This document shows positions 49,585-63,173 of a DNA stretch of 64,000 bases, one piece after another. The notes under the pieces are model-generated. The model had not been told where the DNA came from. It searched no databases and saw only the letters and a program-made list of their open reading frames with translations. Both the position numbers and the translations under genes were made by a program. How positions within the stretch are numbered: position 1 is the stretch's first letter; each line of letters starts with the position of its first letter. Origin of the DNA: Deinococcus sp. HSC-46F16 (lineage in GTDB: Bacteria > Deinococcota > Deinococci > Deinococcales > Deinococcaceae); the NCBI RefSeq assembly GCF_024171495.1, contig NZ_JALJZW010000003.1, positions 204,001 to 268,000 on the forward strand, given 5' to 3'.

Positions 49585-51282
49585 TCAGGGTGGACGGGAC
49601 AGCCCCTTTTCCTCGCGTTTGGCGCGGTACATGGCGGCGTCGGCGCGGCGCAGCAGGGCCTCGCCGTCGGGGTCCTCGCCGGGCAGGGTCCCGGCCACAC
49701 CGACCGTGACGTGCAGGGGCAGGCCCCCCACCCGCCGGGCGTGCAGCGCCGCGTGGATGCGCCCGGCGACCACCTCGGCCTCGGCGGCGGCGGTGTGGGG
49801 CAGCAGCACGGCGAACTCGTCGCCGCCCCAGCGGAAGACCTCGTCCCCGGCCCGCAGCACGCCCGCGACGGCCGCGCCGATCTGCACGAGTGCCTCGTCC
49901 CCGGCGGCGTGGCCGAGGCCATCGTTGATGGTCTTGAAGTTCGACACGTCCAGCACCAGCAGCGAGAGGGGCTGCCCGTGGCGCCGGGCGGTGGCGACCT
50001 GCCGGGCCAGTGACTCGGTAAAAGCGCGGCGGTTGGGCAGCCCGGTCAACACGTCGGTGCGGGCCGCTTCCTCGATGCGGGCACGCTGGGCCGTTTCGCG
50101 CAGCAGCGCCGCGGCGTGCAGGGCAAAGGTGCGGGCCACCTCGACCGAGTCCCCGCTGAAGGCCTGCGGGTCGTGCAGGGCGTCGATGTTGAGAAAGGCG
50201 TAGACCTCGCCCCGGTAGGGCACCGGGACCCCCACGTTGGCGGCGATCCCATGCACCGAGGGCAGCAGGTGGTCGACCCACACACCCGCGCGGGTATACC
50301 CGGTGCCGTGGACGCCCTGCCCCGGCTGCACCAGCACGCGCGGCACCCCGGCGGCCCACGCGTCCGCCCCCAGGCCGTACCAGCGGTCGCGCACGTCCCC
50401 CAGGGTAAAGGTCACGTCGCGCAGCTCGGTCATGTCGTGAACGATGGCCGCCCGGTACCGGAACACGTCGCCCTCGCGCACGAGCAGCGAGCCTGTCTCG
50501 GCGCCGGGAATGATCCGCAGCGCCTCTTCGAGCAGGGGCTGGTAGGCGGCTTCCGCCCCCAGCGCCAGCAGGTTTTCCTGAAGCCGCAGCAGCGCGGCCA
50601 TGTGGCGGGTGAGCTGCACCCGCTCGAACTCCAGGCCCGCCGCGTGCGCCATCGCCCCCAGCAGGTCAAGGTCGTGCGGGGACCACGCGCGGCCGGGAGG
50701 CGCCGTGAACCACATCGCCAGCCGGGGCCGCCAGCGCCCGGCGAGGGGCAGCAGCAGGCCCTCTGGCCGGACGAGAGGCTGGCCCCGGCGCAGGGCCGAG
50801 CGCTCCCCAGCGCTCCAGTCGGGCAGGGGACCGGGGTCGCCCATCCGCCAGCGGGCCTCGGGGTGCAGCGTGCCGTGGCGGTCGCGCAGGCCCTGGGCAC
50901 CGCGCAGGCCGAACTCGGCCACCACTCCCCGGAGCAGCCGTCCCACCAGGCCGAGGTCCTCGCCCTGCCCGGCAAGCTGTTCGGTGAGGCGGTGCAGCCG
51001 CTCGGCCCGCGCCCGACCGGCCCCCACCTCCAGCAGCGCTCCCACTCCGGCGGCGAACAGCAGCCACGACCCCAGGGGAGCGTCCGGGGGCAAGCGCAGT
51101 TCGCGCACCACCTCGTCCCGGCAGCGCAGCGGCACGCCCCCCGCCCCCGGCAGCACGACCTGCGCCGCATCCGGCCCGATCCCGGCCAGCAATCCCGGCA
51201 ACTGGGCCAACACGTCGTCGCCCGGCACCCGCCCCAGAGCGGTGAGCACCGTCGCCAGTCGTCCGTCCAGAGTGTGCGCCAA
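49585..51282 (-). CDS. GAF-GGDEF diguanylate cyclase
   Basis: A 565-residue protein with a C-terminal GGDEF domain. The active site FRWGGDEFAVLLP is intact (about residue 486), and the product-inhibition I-site RxxD is present as RAGD five residues before it. GLPNRRAFTESLARQ starts the domain. The central region (ETGSLLVREGDVFRYRAAIV, HGIAANVGVPVPYRGEVYAF) is a GAF-type sensor, and a longer, poorly conserved N-terminal part precedes it. It should make cyclic di-GMP from two GTP under control of an unknown ligand, with no membrane anchor. It is convergent with the two-component pair. Confidence 0.9.
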   Translation of the reverse strand: MAHTLDGRLATVLTALGRVPGDDVLAQLPGLLAGIGPDAAQVVLPGAGGVPLRCRDEVVRELRLPPDAPLGSWLLFAAGVGALLEVGAGRARAERLHRLTEQLAGQGEDLGLVGRLLRGVVAEFGLRGAQGLRDRHGTLHPEARWRMGDPGPLPDWSAGERSALRRGQPLVRPEGLLLPLAGRWRPRLAMWFTAPPGRAWSPHDLDLLGAMAHAAGLEFERVQLTRHMAALLRLQENLLALGAEAAYQPLLEEALRIIPGAETGSLLVREGDVFRYRAAIVHDMTELRDVTFTLGDVRDRWYGLGADAWAAGVPRVLVQPGQGVHGTGYTRAGVWVDHLLPSVHGIAANVGVPVPYRGEVYAFLNIDALHDPQAFSGDSVEVARTFALHAAALLRETAQRARIEEAARTDVLTGLPNRRAFTESLARQVATARRHGQPLSLLVLDVSNFKTINDGLGHAAGDEALVQIGAAVAGVLRAGDEVFRWGGDEFAVLLPHTAAAEAEVVAGRIHAALHARRVGGLPLHVTVGVAGTLPGEDPDGEALLRRADAAMYRAKREEKGLSRPP

Positions 51283-51367
51283 GGCTGTCCTCCGCGCTCA
51301 GCTTAGGAAGCAGGTCCTGACGGCACTCTTTCAACCCCACGTGCGCCGGGTGGTCCTGCCAACCCGT

Positions 51368-51378
51368 TTATGACATAA
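51368..51378 (+). promoter_or_regulatory. Palindromic TTATGACATAA upstream of an unknown gene
   Basis: A perfect 11-base palindrome about 60 bases before the next gene's ATG, overlapping a possible CATAAT -10. A second short inverted repeat, CTGTTCACAACAG, lies at 51395-51407. The first resembles one half of the radiation/desiccation response motif of Deinococcus but is shorter than the 17-base motif. Confidence 0.35.
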
Positions 51379-51434
51379 TAACGGCGGATTTGATCTGTTC
51401 ACAACAGAACGACCTCTCTCCCTTCGAGGTAGCC

Positions 51435-52319
51435 ATGACCCGAGCCGCAAAGAAAAAGGACGTGACCGAACAGCCCGCTTTCCCGAAGGGGGCGGACATG
51501 CTGACCCAATTCGCCGACCTCGTCGCCACGGCGGGCGTGGCCAGCGAGGCCCCCGCCCTGCACGCCGACGGCGTGGACGAGGGCCGCCTGAACGCCGTGC
51601 TGAGCGCCGAACTGCGGCTGGCCCACGACCGCTGGGGGCTGGGCCTGCTGCACCTGCACCACGCGGCCGAGCTGCGCCGCGCCGAGGCGGGGCTGGACAT
51701 CGCCCTGCTGGTCGACGGGGCCGAACGCGCCCGCGTGAGCGAGGGGCCGCAGACGGTCGCCGCGACCTACGCGGTGATGACGGCGCCTGGCGCCGACGGC
51801 CTGAGCGAGTGGGGCGTGCTCGAAGGTGGCCACCGGGTCACCCTGCGCCCCGGCCTGGGCCAGATCAAGGTTCTGGTCGAGGACGCCCGCGACTTCGAGA
51901 CCCACTGGACCCAGGAGCGCGGCGGCCTGTGGACCCGCACCTGGCGCCAGGGCGAGACATTGGCCGTCGAAGTCCACCGCCCCGCCTCGCCCACGACGGC
52001 ACTCGCCGACGCCGCCTGGGACGTGATCGCGTCCATCAAGGACCGCAACTTTCAGCGGGAGCTGATGGAGCGCTCCAACAGCGTCGGGATGCTGGGGGCG
52101 CTGCTGGGCGCCCGGCACCGCGGCGCAGGCGAGGCGCTCGCGCTGCTGCCCGAAGCGCACTTCGCCGTCAGCTCGGCCGTGCTGCGCGTGCAGGGCACCG
52201 AGGCCCGCAGCCTCGACCGCTGGAAGGCCATGCTGCGCGAGGGTGCCGAGCAACTCGACGACCTGCAACGCGCCGGGACCAAACGGCTGGCCTCTGTCCT
52301 GAGCGGCGGCCTGCGCTGA
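51435..52319 (+). CDS. 294-residue hypothetical protein
   Basis: A soluble protein starting [20 protein letters not shown], with a long alpha/beta body ([60 protein letters not shown]) and a helical C terminus ([20 protein letters not shown]). No catalytic motif or membrane helix is seen and I recognise no family. The start is set by a GAGGTAG site; 15 more codons upstream are open. It ends in a strong terminator just left of the CRISPR leader. It is not a Cas protein by any feature I can see. Confidence 0.7.
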   Translation: MTRAAKKKDVTEQPAFPKGADMLTQFADLVATAGVASEAPALHADGVDEGRLNAVLSAELRLAHDRWGLGLLHLHHAAELRRAEAGLDIALLVDGAERARVSEGPQTVAATYAVMTAPGADGLSEWGVLEGGHRVTLRPGLGQIKVLVEDARDFETHWTQERGGLWTRTWRQGETLAVEVHRPASPTTALADAAWDVIASIKDRNFQRELMERSNSVGMLGALLGARHRGAGEALALLPEAHFAVSSAVLRVQGTEARSLDRWKAMLREGAEQLDDLQRAGTKRLASVLSGGLR

Positions 52320-52336
52320 GCGCTCCTTCTCCTCTC

Positions 52337-52363
52337 CCCTCCCGCCCTGGGAGGGCTTTTTTA
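52337..52363 (+). terminator. Rho-independent terminator
   Basis: CCCTCCC and GGGAGGG form a 7-base-pair stem around GCCCT, followed by CTTTTTTAT. It ends the preceding gene and insulates the CRISPR leader. Confidence 0.9.
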
Positions 52364-52499
52364 TGAGACACCGGGTGCAGTGGGCCGTCTACACTGCTGT
52401 GGGGTCCCCTCCGTGCTCTATGAAAATGTAAGCTGATTCTGGGGTTGCGGGTCGCCCCTGAGGGTGCGCGAGCGGGTCAGGGGGCCGTGCTTCCGAAGT
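52364..52499 (+). promoter_or_regulatory. Presumed CRISPR leader
   Basis: 136 bases between the terminator and the first repeat. The middle is AT-richer (CTATGAAAATGTAAGCTGAT), the rest GC-rich. The other end of the array has the mutated repeats, which places the leader and the newest spacers on this side. Exact promoter boxes are not clear. Confidence 0.55.
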
Positions 52500-56228
<3,729 letters not shown>

Positions 56229-56253
56229 CCCTGCTGAGCAGCCTGCCCCTCCC

Positions 56254-57771
56254 CTACCCGGCCGACGACCCGTTCCGGCGCTCGTCGGCCTGGCGGCGCT
56301 GGCTGGCGAGGTGCAGCAGGGCGCGGGCCGAGCGGGCGTCGCGCGGCCACAGCGCGGTGCCCACGCTGACGCCGGGCAACTCGAATCCGGCGTCCCGCGC
56401 GGCGCTCAGGGCGCGGGCGGGGGCCTCGCGGGCCTGGCGCTCGGCGGCCTCGCGCTCGCCTTCTGCGGGAGCAGTCAGCAGCAGGGCGAAATGCACGCCG
56501 TCGAGCCGGTAGGCCTGGTCCCCACCCGTCAACCCGCTTCCCAGTGCCTCGGCACACCGCGCCAGCAGGGCGTCTCCCTCCACGTGCCCCAGCGCCCCGT
56601 TGAGGGCGGCAAAGTCCGTGAACGCGCAGCGCACGAGCACGAACGGCGCTCCCCCGGCCACCCGCGCGTCGAGATCGCGCTCGAAGGCGCGGCGTCCCGG
56701 CAAGCCGGTCAGGGCGTCGAAGGTGGCTTCGCGCTGGGCGGCGTCCAGGGCGGCGCGGCGGCGCACGCCCGCCATCACGCTGCGGCCCACCGTTTCCAGG
56801 AGCACGCGGTCGGCAGCGGCCCAGGCCAACGGGCGGGTCCGTACCGCCAGGAGCGAGAGCGCCTGATCGCCGGACGTGACCAGCGGCACCTGCGCCGCCA
56901 CGCAGACTCCGGCCGCCGCAAGGTCCGGCCGTGCGCGGGCGAGGCTGGTGGGGTGGTCCAAAAACAGCACAGTCTCGCCGCTGGGACCAGCCTCGCGGGA
57001 GGGCGGCCGGGTCAACTGCTCCTGCACGTGCGGACTCAGCCCCGGCGCCTGCCAGACCGTGCGGGCCTGTTCCAGTTCCCCCCCGGTGGAGATCAGCCCG
57101 GCCCAGTCGAGGTCCGTCACCCCCGCGACAAGGGCGACGGCATGCTCGGCCAGCTCGTGCGGCAGCAGGTCGAGGTCGGCGAGTTCAAAGACGGCCAGCA
57201 GGGTCTCGCTGTGCTGGGTGACCCGGCGCAGCTCCTGCACCAGACGGTCGCGGGCGCGGGCCTCACGTTCCAGTTCGGTGGCGACCCGCCGCAGTTCGAG
57301 TTCGTCGATAGCCAGGGCCGCGAGGTTGTGCAGCGCCTCCCGCTCGGCCGAACTGACCTCCTCGCGGGGCACCGTGTCCAGCACGCACAGGGTGCCGATA
57401 TTGTGGCCGGACGGCGTCGTCAGGGGAGCGCCAGCATAAAAGCGGTACCCCCCCGGAGCCGTCACCAGTGGGTTGTCCACGAAGCGGTCGTCGGAGCGCA
57501 GGTCAGGGACGACCAGCACGCCAGGCTGCATCACGGTATAGCTGCAAAAGGACACCTGCCGGTCCAGCACGCGCAGGTCAACGCCCACGCAGGCCTGACA
57601 CCGGGTGCTGTCCTCGGCGACAAAGTTGATCAGCGCGATGGGTGCCCGGAAAAATTGCGCGGCCAGCGTGGCGAGGCGGGCAAAGGCCTCTGCGGGAAGG
57701 TCATCCAGAATCGCGTACCGGGACAGCGCCTCCAGCCGCGCGAACTCCTCTGTCGGAAGGATGGGGGACAT
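56254..57771 (-). CDS. GAF protein with degenerate GGDEF domain
   Basis: A 505-residue protein (515 from an upstream start at 57801). The N-terminal GAF domain resembles those of cyanobacterial and Deinococcus sensors ([59 protein letters not shown]). A second GAF-like region and a coiled linker follow, then a GGDEF fold ([20 protein letters not shown]). Its active site is DGVHF where GGDEF is expected, and the I-site position reads TGGD instead of RxxD. It therefore probably cannot make cyclic di-GMP or bind it at the I-site. It may act as a sensor or partner protein. Its 3' end lies 25 bases from the last CRISPR repeat. Confidence 0.88.
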   Translation of the reverse strand: MSPILPTEEFARLEALSRYAILDDLPAEAFARLATLAAQFFRAPIALINFVAEDSTRCQACVGVDLRVLDRQVSFCSYTVMQPGVLVVPDLRSDDRFVDNPLVTAPGGYRFYAGAPLTTPSGHNIGTLCVLDTVPREEVSSAEREALHNLAALAIDELELRRVATELEREARARDRLVQELRRVTQHSETLLAVFELADLDLLPHELAEHAVALVAGVTDLDWAGLISTGGELEQARTVWQAPGLSPHVQEQLTRPPSREAGPSGETVLFLDHPTSLARARPDLAAAGVCVAAQVPLVTSGDQALSLLAVRTRPLAWAAADRVLLETVGRSVMAGVRRRAALDAAQREATFDALTGLPGRRAFERDLDARVAGGAPFVLVRCAFTDFAALNGALGHVEGDALLARCAEALGSGLTGGDQAYRLDGVHFALLLTAPAEGEREAAERQAREAPARALSAARDAGFELPGVSVGTALWPRDARSARALLHLASQRRQADERRNGSSAG

Positions 57772-57875
57772 GCCCGGCCACTCTAGACCGTGGCTTGTCA
57801 CTTCCTCCTCACAGAAAGCTCAGGCGAAGTGGGTCCGTCGGAGCGCGTGGACAAGCCGCGCCGTAGCGCAGAGGC

Positions 57876-58037
57876 TTAGCCCCGCCGGACTTCCGGGGAA
57901 ACGGGGACCTCTGGCCCGGAGGAAGGAACGCCGCGCTCGGCCCATGTCCGGGAGGGACGAGGTTCGTCGTTCAGCGACATGAAGCCCAGGGCGACCAGCA
58001 GCAGGGTCGTCGCGGCCATCACCAGGGTCAGTTCCAT
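57876..58037 (-). CDS. 53-residue single-helix membrane protein
   Basis: The ORF begins MELTLVMAATTLLLVALGFM, a hydrophobic helix, followed by a polar Pro and Glu-rich tail (SLNDEPRPSRTWAERGVPSS). The layout is that of a small type I or signal-anchored membrane protein. No Shine-Dalgarno site is clear. It lies alone between the degenerate GGDEF gene and the glycerate kinase gene, all on the minus strand. Its function is unknown. Confidence 0.5.
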   Translation of the reverse strand: MELTLVMAATTLLLVALGFMSLNDEPRPSRTWAERGVPSSGPEVPVSPEVRRG

Positions 58038-58116
58038 GCCCCCAGTGTGCGGAGCCGCCGCCGCGCCTGCCAGGACCCTGGATTCAGTGAGCCCAGAGGG
58101 AGTCTAGAGCCCTTCT

Positions 58117-59364
58117 TCAGACGCCGGGGAGGAGCACCAGCAGCCGCAGGTCGCCGAGGTTGTGGCCGGTCGGCCCGGTGAGCAGGGCGTCGCCCAGGTG
58201 GGTGAAGAAGGCGCCGGAGTCGTTGCGGGCCAGAAAGGCGTCCGGGTCGAGGCCCAGCCGCCGCGCCCGCATCAGGGAGTCGGGGGCAAGAAAGGCTCCG
58301 GTCGCCGTGCTGTTTCCGTCTACCCCGTCGGACCCGGCGGAGAGGGCGTAGATTCCGTACTCACCCAATTCCCGTAGCAGCCACAGCGCGAATTCCTGGT
58401 TTCTCCCGCCCACCCCATCCCCGCGCAGGGTCACGGTCGCTTCGCCGCCGGAGAGGAGGACCACTGGAGCAGTCAGGCCGGAGCGGCGCCGCCGAAGCTC
58501 CGCCGCGTGCCAGGCCGCGAGGTCGCGCACGTCGCCGTCCTGGGTCGCGGAAAGGAGGTGGGCCGCGATCCCGCGCCGGGTGAGGGCGTCGCGGGCCGCC
58601 CCCAGCAGCACCCGCCCGGAGCCGACGATCTGAGTCTGGGCCTGGGGCAGCTCGCCGGGCTTGGGGGTTTCGGGGAGGTCGCCCCGCGCTCCGGCCTCCA
58701 GATGGGCGCGGGCCTCCGGGGCAGCGATGCCGAAGCGGTCCAGCACCGCCAGCGCGTCCGCAAAGGTCGTGGGGTCCGGCACGGTCGGCCCCGACGCGAT
58801 CACAGAGGGGTCGTCCCCGATCACGTCGGAGATCAGGAGCGCCCGCACCTGGGCTGGCGTGGCCGCCGCCAGCCGCCCGCCCTTTATCCGCGAGAGGTGC
58901 TTACGGACGGTGTTGATCGCGGTGATGTCCGCCCCAGCCGCCAACAGCTCACGGGTCAGGGCCTGCTTCTGGGCCAGCGTGACCCCCCAGGGGGCCGAGA
59001 GGAGAGCGCTGCCGCCGCCGGAGACGAGAACCAGCAGGCGGCTTCCGGCGGGCAGGGCTGAAACGCGGGCCAGCACCGCCTCCGCCGCCCGCACGCTGTC
59101 CTCGGTGGGGACGGGGTGGGAGGCGGGGTGGACTTCGGCGCCGGGGGGAACCGACAGGTCGGCCGAGTCGCGGGGCGGAACAGCGAGACCGGGAACCCCT
59201 GGGGAGGCTTCCAGCGCCGCCCGCAGCATGGGCAAGGCCGCCTTGCCGAACGCGACCACGAGGTCGGGGCGCGGCCCGTCCAGATGGGGCGCAAGCAGCC
59301 GGGCCGGGGCCACCGCCGCCAAAGCCTCCCGGTAGGTGTCTTCCAGCACGGCCCGCCAGTTCAT
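58117..59364 (-). CDS. Glycerate 2-kinase (GckA/TtuD, MOFRL family)
   Basis: A 415-residue kinase that phosphorylates glycerate at C2 with ATP. The N-terminal DUF4147 domain includes VVAFGKAALPMLRAALEA, LVLVSGGGSALLSAPWGVT and TVRKHLSRIKGGRLAAA (with the conserved Lys). The C-terminal MOFRL domain has LLSGGEATVTLRGDGVGGRN and AGSDGVDGNSTATGAF. The start at 59364 matches the family N terminus; TATGCT lies 4 bases before the ATG, so the message may be leaderless. It feeds 2-phosphoglycerate into glycolysis. A CTCTCC / GGAGAG hairpin lies between it and catalase. Confidence 0.88.
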   Translation of the reverse strand: MNWRAVLEDTYREALAAVAPARLLAPHLDGPRPDLVVAFGKAALPMLRAALEASPGVPGLAVPPRDSADLSVPPGAEVHPASHPVPTEDSVRAAEAVLARVSALPAGSRLLVLVSGGGSALLSAPWGVTLAQKQALTRELLAAGADITAINTVRKHLSRIKGGRLAAATPAQVRALLISDVIGDDPSVIASGPTVPDPTTFADALAVLDRFGIAAPEARAHLEAGARGDLPETPKPGELPQAQTQIVGSGRVLLGAARDALTRRGIAAHLLSATQDGDVRDLAAWHAAELRRRRSGLTAPVVLLSGGEATVTLRGDGVGGRNQEFALWLLRELGEYGIYALSAGSDGVDGNSTATGAFLAPDSLMRARRLGLDPDAFLARNDSGAFFTHLGDALLTGPTGHNLGDLRLLVLLPGV

Positions 59365-59432
59365 AGAGAGAGCATAGAAAACCCCTCTCCTACCAGGGGA
59401 GAGGGGCGCTGCAAAGCAGCGGGGTGAGGGGC

Positions 59433-61010
59433 TCAGTACGGCTGCGCTTCCTTGCTGCGCTCCTCCGCCTGCTGCACGGCCTCGCGCTCGCGCTCCTCGC
59501 GGCCCCGTCGCACTTCCGCGAGTCCCTCGGCCACCCGGCGGCCATAGTCCTCGTCGCACTTCGTGAACAGCTCGACCATCCGGGCCTGCACCTCGGGGGT
59601 GGCGGCGGAGATGTTCTCCACGAGGTTCGAGATCAGGTCGTCGCGCTCCCAGTCCTCAAAGGCGCGGTACTGTTCGCCCGCCTGCTGGAAGTCGTTCGTG
59701 CGCTCGAGGGGTGCCCGCTGGAGGTGGCCCTCGACCCAGGGGGTGTATTCCACCACGTCACGCGGCGCCTCACGCAGGCCGTTCATGGAGTTGGGTTCGT
59801 AGTTGACGTGCGGGTTCTGCCCCGGCGCCACGTCCACCCGGTAGGCCATCTGCCCGTCGCGCTGGTTGGTGGCGACGTGCTTTTTGGGCGCGTTGATGGG
59901 AAGCTGGAGGTAGTTCGTGCCCACCCGGTAGCGCTGCGTGTCCGAGTACGAGAAGGTCCGGCCCACCAGCATCTTGTCGTCGGAAAAGTCCAGCCCGTCC
60001 ACGAGAACGCCCGTGCCGAAGGCGGCCTGCTCGACCTCCGCGAAGTAGTTCTCGGGATTGCGGTCCAGGGTCATCTTGCCGACCGGGAGCCAGGGGAACT
60101 GCTCCCTGGGCCAGATTTTGGTGTCGTCGAGCGGATCGAAGTCGAGTTCGGGGTGGTCGTCGTCCGACATGATCTGGACGAACAGTTCCCACTGCGGATA
60201 GTCGCCGCGCTCGATGGCCTCGTAGAGGTCCTGGGTGGCGTGGCTGATGTTCTTGGCCTGAATGGCTTCGGCCTCGCGCTGGGTGAGGTTCTTGATGCCC
60301 TGCACCGGCTCCCAGTGGTACTTCACGAGGACGGCCTCGCCCTTGTCGTTCACCCACTTGTAGGTGTTCACGCCGCTGCCCTGCATGTGGCGGTAGTTCG
60401 CCGGAATGCCCCACGGCGAGAACAGCAGGGTCAGCATGTGCATCGCTTCGGGCGTGTGGCTCATGAAGTCGAAGATGCGCCCGCCGTCCTGCCGGTTGGT
60501 GACCGGGTCGGGCTTCAAGGAGTGGATCACGTCGGGGAACTTGATCGCGTCGCGGATGAAAAAGACCTTGAGGTTGTTGCCCACGAGGTCCCAGTTGCCG
60601 TCTTCCGTGTAGAACTTCACCGCGAAGCCGCGCGGGTCGCGCATCGTCTCGGGCGAGTGGCTGGAGTGGATCACGGTGGAGAAGCGCACGAAGACGGGGG
60701 TGCGCTTGCCCGGCTCCTGAAAGAGCTTGGCCCGCGTGTACTTGCTCACCGGCTCATCGCCCACCTTGCCGTAGGCCTCGAAGTAACCGTGTGCCCCGGC
60801 GCCACGGGCATGCACCACCCGCTCGGGGATGCGCTCGCGGTCGAAGTGGCTGATCTTCTCGAGGAACTGGTAGTTCTCCAGGGTGGCGGGGCCGCGCGTG
60901 CCCACGGTGCGCTGCTGCTGGTTGTTGCGGACGGGGTGGCCCTGCCGGGTGGTCAGGGTGCGCTCGCCCTCGGCGGCGGTGTGGTGGTCGGGAAGCTTCT
61001 GGTCGCTCAT
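59433..61010 (-). CDS. Monofunctional haem catalase
   Basis: A 525-residue catalase that splits hydrogen peroxide. Catalytic His67 is in [16 protein letters not shown], the Asn in [15 protein letters not shown] (about 145), and the haem-binding Tyr in [14 protein letters not shown] (about 358). The length fits clade 1 or 3 small-subunit catalases rather than HPII. It starts [19 protein letters not shown] with AGGAG just upstream. In Deinococcus this enzyme (KatA/KatE) is a main defence against oxidation. A thiol peroxidase is encoded divergently 168 bases away. Confidence 0.94.
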   Translation of the reverse strand: MSDQKLPDHHTAAEGERTLTTRQGHPVRNNQQQRTVGTRGPATLENYQFLEKISHFDRERIPERVVHARGAGAHGYFEAYGKVGDEPVSKYTRAKLFQEPGKRTPVFVRFSTVIHSSHSPETMRDPRGFAVKFYTEDGNWDLVGNNLKVFFIRDAIKFPDVIHSLKPDPVTNRQDGGRIFDFMSHTPEAMHMLTLLFSPWGIPANYRHMQGSGVNTYKWVNDKGEAVLVKYHWEPVQGIKNLTQREAEAIQAKNISHATQDLYEAIERGDYPQWELFVQIMSDDDHPELDFDPLDDTKIWPREQFPWLPVGKMTLDRNPENYFAEVEQAAFGTGVLVDGLDFSDDKMLVGRTFSYSDTQRYRVGTNYLQLPINAPKKHVATNQRDGQMAYRVDVAPGQNPHVNYEPNSMNGLREAPRDVVEYTPWVEGHLQRAPLERTNDFQQAGEQYRAFEDWERDDLISNLVENISAATPEVQARMVELFTKCDEDYGRRVAEGLAEVRRGREEREREAVQQAEERSKEAQPY

Positions 61011-61178
61011 GGGTCCTCCTGTGGCTCAGCGTGCAACCGGGCGACGTGCCCGGCCGTGTCCTGGCCTCCAGTTCCAGACTGCCATACCCCGCCGGGGTGT
61101 TCCTTCGGCGGGAGACAGTCTTCAGGGGGCATGAAGGCGGCGCGGGCAGAAGGCGCCTGCGTGCCTATACTCGGGCGC

Positions 61179-61655
61179 ATGAGTCCGCGACCCGGCGACC
61201 CCGCGCCCGACTTTCAGGCCCGCAGCGAGCAGAATGAGCCCCTTCACCTCGCGGCCCTGCGGGGGCGGTGGGTCGTGCTGTTCTTCTTTCCACGCGCCAA
61301 CACCACCCACTGCCAGCTTCAGGCGCGGCGCTTCGAGGCCCTGATGCCCGAGTTCCGGGCGCTGGGCGCCCAGCCCATCGGCGTGAGCAGCGACAGCCGC
61401 ACCCAGCTCGTCACCTTCCACGACGTGTGCCGGGTGAGCTACCCGCTGGTGCCCGACCCGGAGCATGTGCTCAGCGAGCGCTACGGCGTGCTGGACGACG
61501 CCTGGCCCGACAGCCCGGTGCGTCCGGCCCGCCGCGAGACCTTCCTGATCTCGCCGGACGGCACGGTCGTGCAGCACTGGACGAACGTGGACCCCGGCAC
61601 CCACGCGGCGGAGGTGCTGGCCGAGGTGCGGGAGCGGGTCGCGGCGAACGCCTGA
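61179..61655 (+). CDS. BCP/AhpE-like peroxiredoxin
   Basis: A 158-residue thioredoxin-fold peroxidase. The peroxidatic motif PxxxTxxC is FPRANTTHC (Cys about 48), the catalytic Arg is expected near PVRPARRETFLI, and the opening PGDPAPDFQARSEQNEPLHL is typical. The Cys five residues later used by many BCPs for resolution is absent, so a one-Cys mechanism or a distant resolving Cys (DVCRVSYPL) is likely. TATACT ends 7 bases before the ATG with no ribosome binding site, predicting a leaderless message. It is divergent from catalase. Confidence 0.88.
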   Translation: MSPRPGDPAPDFQARSEQNEPLHLAALRGRWVVLFFFPRANTTHCQLQARRFEALMPEFRALGAQPIGVSSDSRTQLVTFHDVCRVSYPLVPDPEHVLSERYGVLDDAWPDSPVRPARRETFLISPDGTVVQHWTNVDPGTHAAEVLAEVRERVAANA

Positions 61656-61658
61656 GGG

Positions 61659-63173
61659 TCACGCCTCCCGCGCCGCCCGCAGCAGTTCCCCACTGACAAT
61701 CAGCTCGCGCACCCGCAGGAGGTCGGGGCGGTAGTAGCGGTCGCGCTGCATCGGGGCGACCTCCTGCCGCAGCCGCTCCCACGCCGCCTGCACGCCCGCC
61801 CCCGCCCGCAGCCCGCCAAAGTCGAGGGCTTGCGCCGCCGCAAGGAGTTCGACCGCCAGCACGGACGCCACGTTCTCCACGATCTGCCGGAGCTGACGTG
61901 CCCCGTGCGCCCCCATGCTGACGTGGTCCTCCTGATTGGCCGAGGTAGGGATGGAGTCCACGCTGGCGGGGTGCGCGAGCACCTTGTTCTCGCTGACGAG
62001 GGCCGCCGCCGTGTACTGCGCGATCATCAGCCCGGAGTTGAGGCCGCCCTGGGGTGCGAGGAAGGCGGGCAAGCCGGAGAGGGCCGGGTTGAGCAGTTGC
62101 TCGGTGCGGCGCTCGGAGATGCTGCCGAGCTCGGCCACGGCCACCTTCAGCGCATCGGCGGTCAGGGCCAGGGGCTGGCCGTGGAAATTGCCGCCGGAGA
62201 TGACCTCGCCCCCATCACCAGCAGCGCCGTCGGGGAAGATCAGGGGGTTGTCGGTGACGGACGCGAACTCGACCCCCAGGACACGCCCCGCCTGCACCAG
62301 TGCGTCGTGAGAAGCCCCATGCACCTGGGGCACCGCCCGCAGGCTGTAGGCGTCCTGCACCTTGCCGCAGTTCGCGTGGGCGGGGGCGATCTCGGAGCCG
62401 TGCAGGAAGGTACGGACTTCCGCGGCCACCGCCACCGCGCCGGGGTGGGGCCGCAGGGCCACAACGCCCGCCGAGAAGGGGCGGTGCGAGCCCGACAGCG
62501 CCTCCACCGTCATTGCGGCGGCCAGATTCGCGGTGCCCAGCAGGGTCCAGGCGTCGGCCAGCGCGAGGGCCAGCAGGCTGCCCATCAGTTGGGTGCCGTT
62601 GATGAGGGCCAGCCCCTCTTTCGCCTCCAGCACCAGTGGCGAGAGGCTGAGGTCGGCCAGCACGTTGGCGGCGGGGCGCACCGCTCCCCCGTATTCCATC
62701 TCCCCCAGTCCGATCAGCGCGAGCGCGAGGTGCGCCAGCGGCGCGAGGTCGCCAGATGCTCCCACGCTGCCTTGCGCGGGGATGACGGGGTGGGCGCGGG
62801 CGTTCAGCAGCGCGAGCAGCAGCTCCACGACCTCCGACCGCACGCCCGAGTGCCCCAGCGCGAGCGACTGCGCCCGCAACAGCAGCATGCCGCGCACGAC
62901 CTCGGCGGGCAGGGCCTCCCCCACCCCGATGGCGTGCGAGACGATCAAGTTGTGCTGGAGCTGGGCGAGGCTCTCGCGCCCCACCCGCACCGAGGCGAAC
63001 TTGCCGAAGCCCGTGTTCACCCCGTAGACCGCCTCGTCGCCGTCCACGATGCGCTCCACGACCGCCCGCGCCCGCGCGACGCGCTCCCGGGCCGCGTCCG
63101 CGAGGCTTACGGGTTCACCGCCACGCACCACGGCGAGAAAGGCGTCCAGGTCGAGTTGATGGTCCAGAATCAC
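61659..63173 (-). CDS. hutH: Histidine ammonia-lyase
   Basis: A 504-residue lyase that removes ammonia from histidine to give urocanate. The MIO cofactor forms from Ala-Ser-Gly at 139-141 in [14 protein letters not shown]. The active-site segments [13 protein letters not shown] at the N terminus, [22 protein letters not shown] and [16 protein letters not shown] are all present. The ATG overlaps the hutI stop (ATGA), so the hut genes are translationally coupled with hutI first. The ends of hutH and the convergent peroxiredoxin gene are 3 bases apart. Confidence 0.94.
   Translation of the reverse strand: MILDHQLDLDAFLAVVRGGEPVSLADAARERVARARAVVERIVDGDEAVYGVNTGFGKFASVRVGRESLAQLQHNLIVSHAIGVGEALPAEVVRGMLLLRAQSLALGHSGVRSEVVELLLALLNARAHPVIPAQGSVGASGDLAPLAHLALALIGLGEMEYGGAVRPAANVLADLSLSPLVLEAKEGLALINGTQLMGSLLALALADAWTLLGTANLAAAMTVEALSGSHRPFSAGVVALRPHPGAVAVAAEVRTFLHGSEIAPAHANCGKVQDAYSLRAVPQVHGASHDALVQAGRVLGVEFASVTDNPLIFPDGAAGDGGEVISGGNFHGQPLALTADALKVAVAELGSISERRTEQLLNPALSGLPAFLAPQGGLNSGLMIAQYTAAALVSENKVLAHPASVDSIPTSANQEDHVSMGAHGARQLRQIVENVASVLAVELLAAAQALDFGGLRAGAGVQAAWERLRQEVAPMQRDRYYRPDLLRVRELIVSGELLRAAREA

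Noticed and set aside
51435..52319. A cas gene beside the CRISPR array
   Set aside because: The protein shows no Cas motif, is followed by a strong terminator, and has an upstream region of its own.
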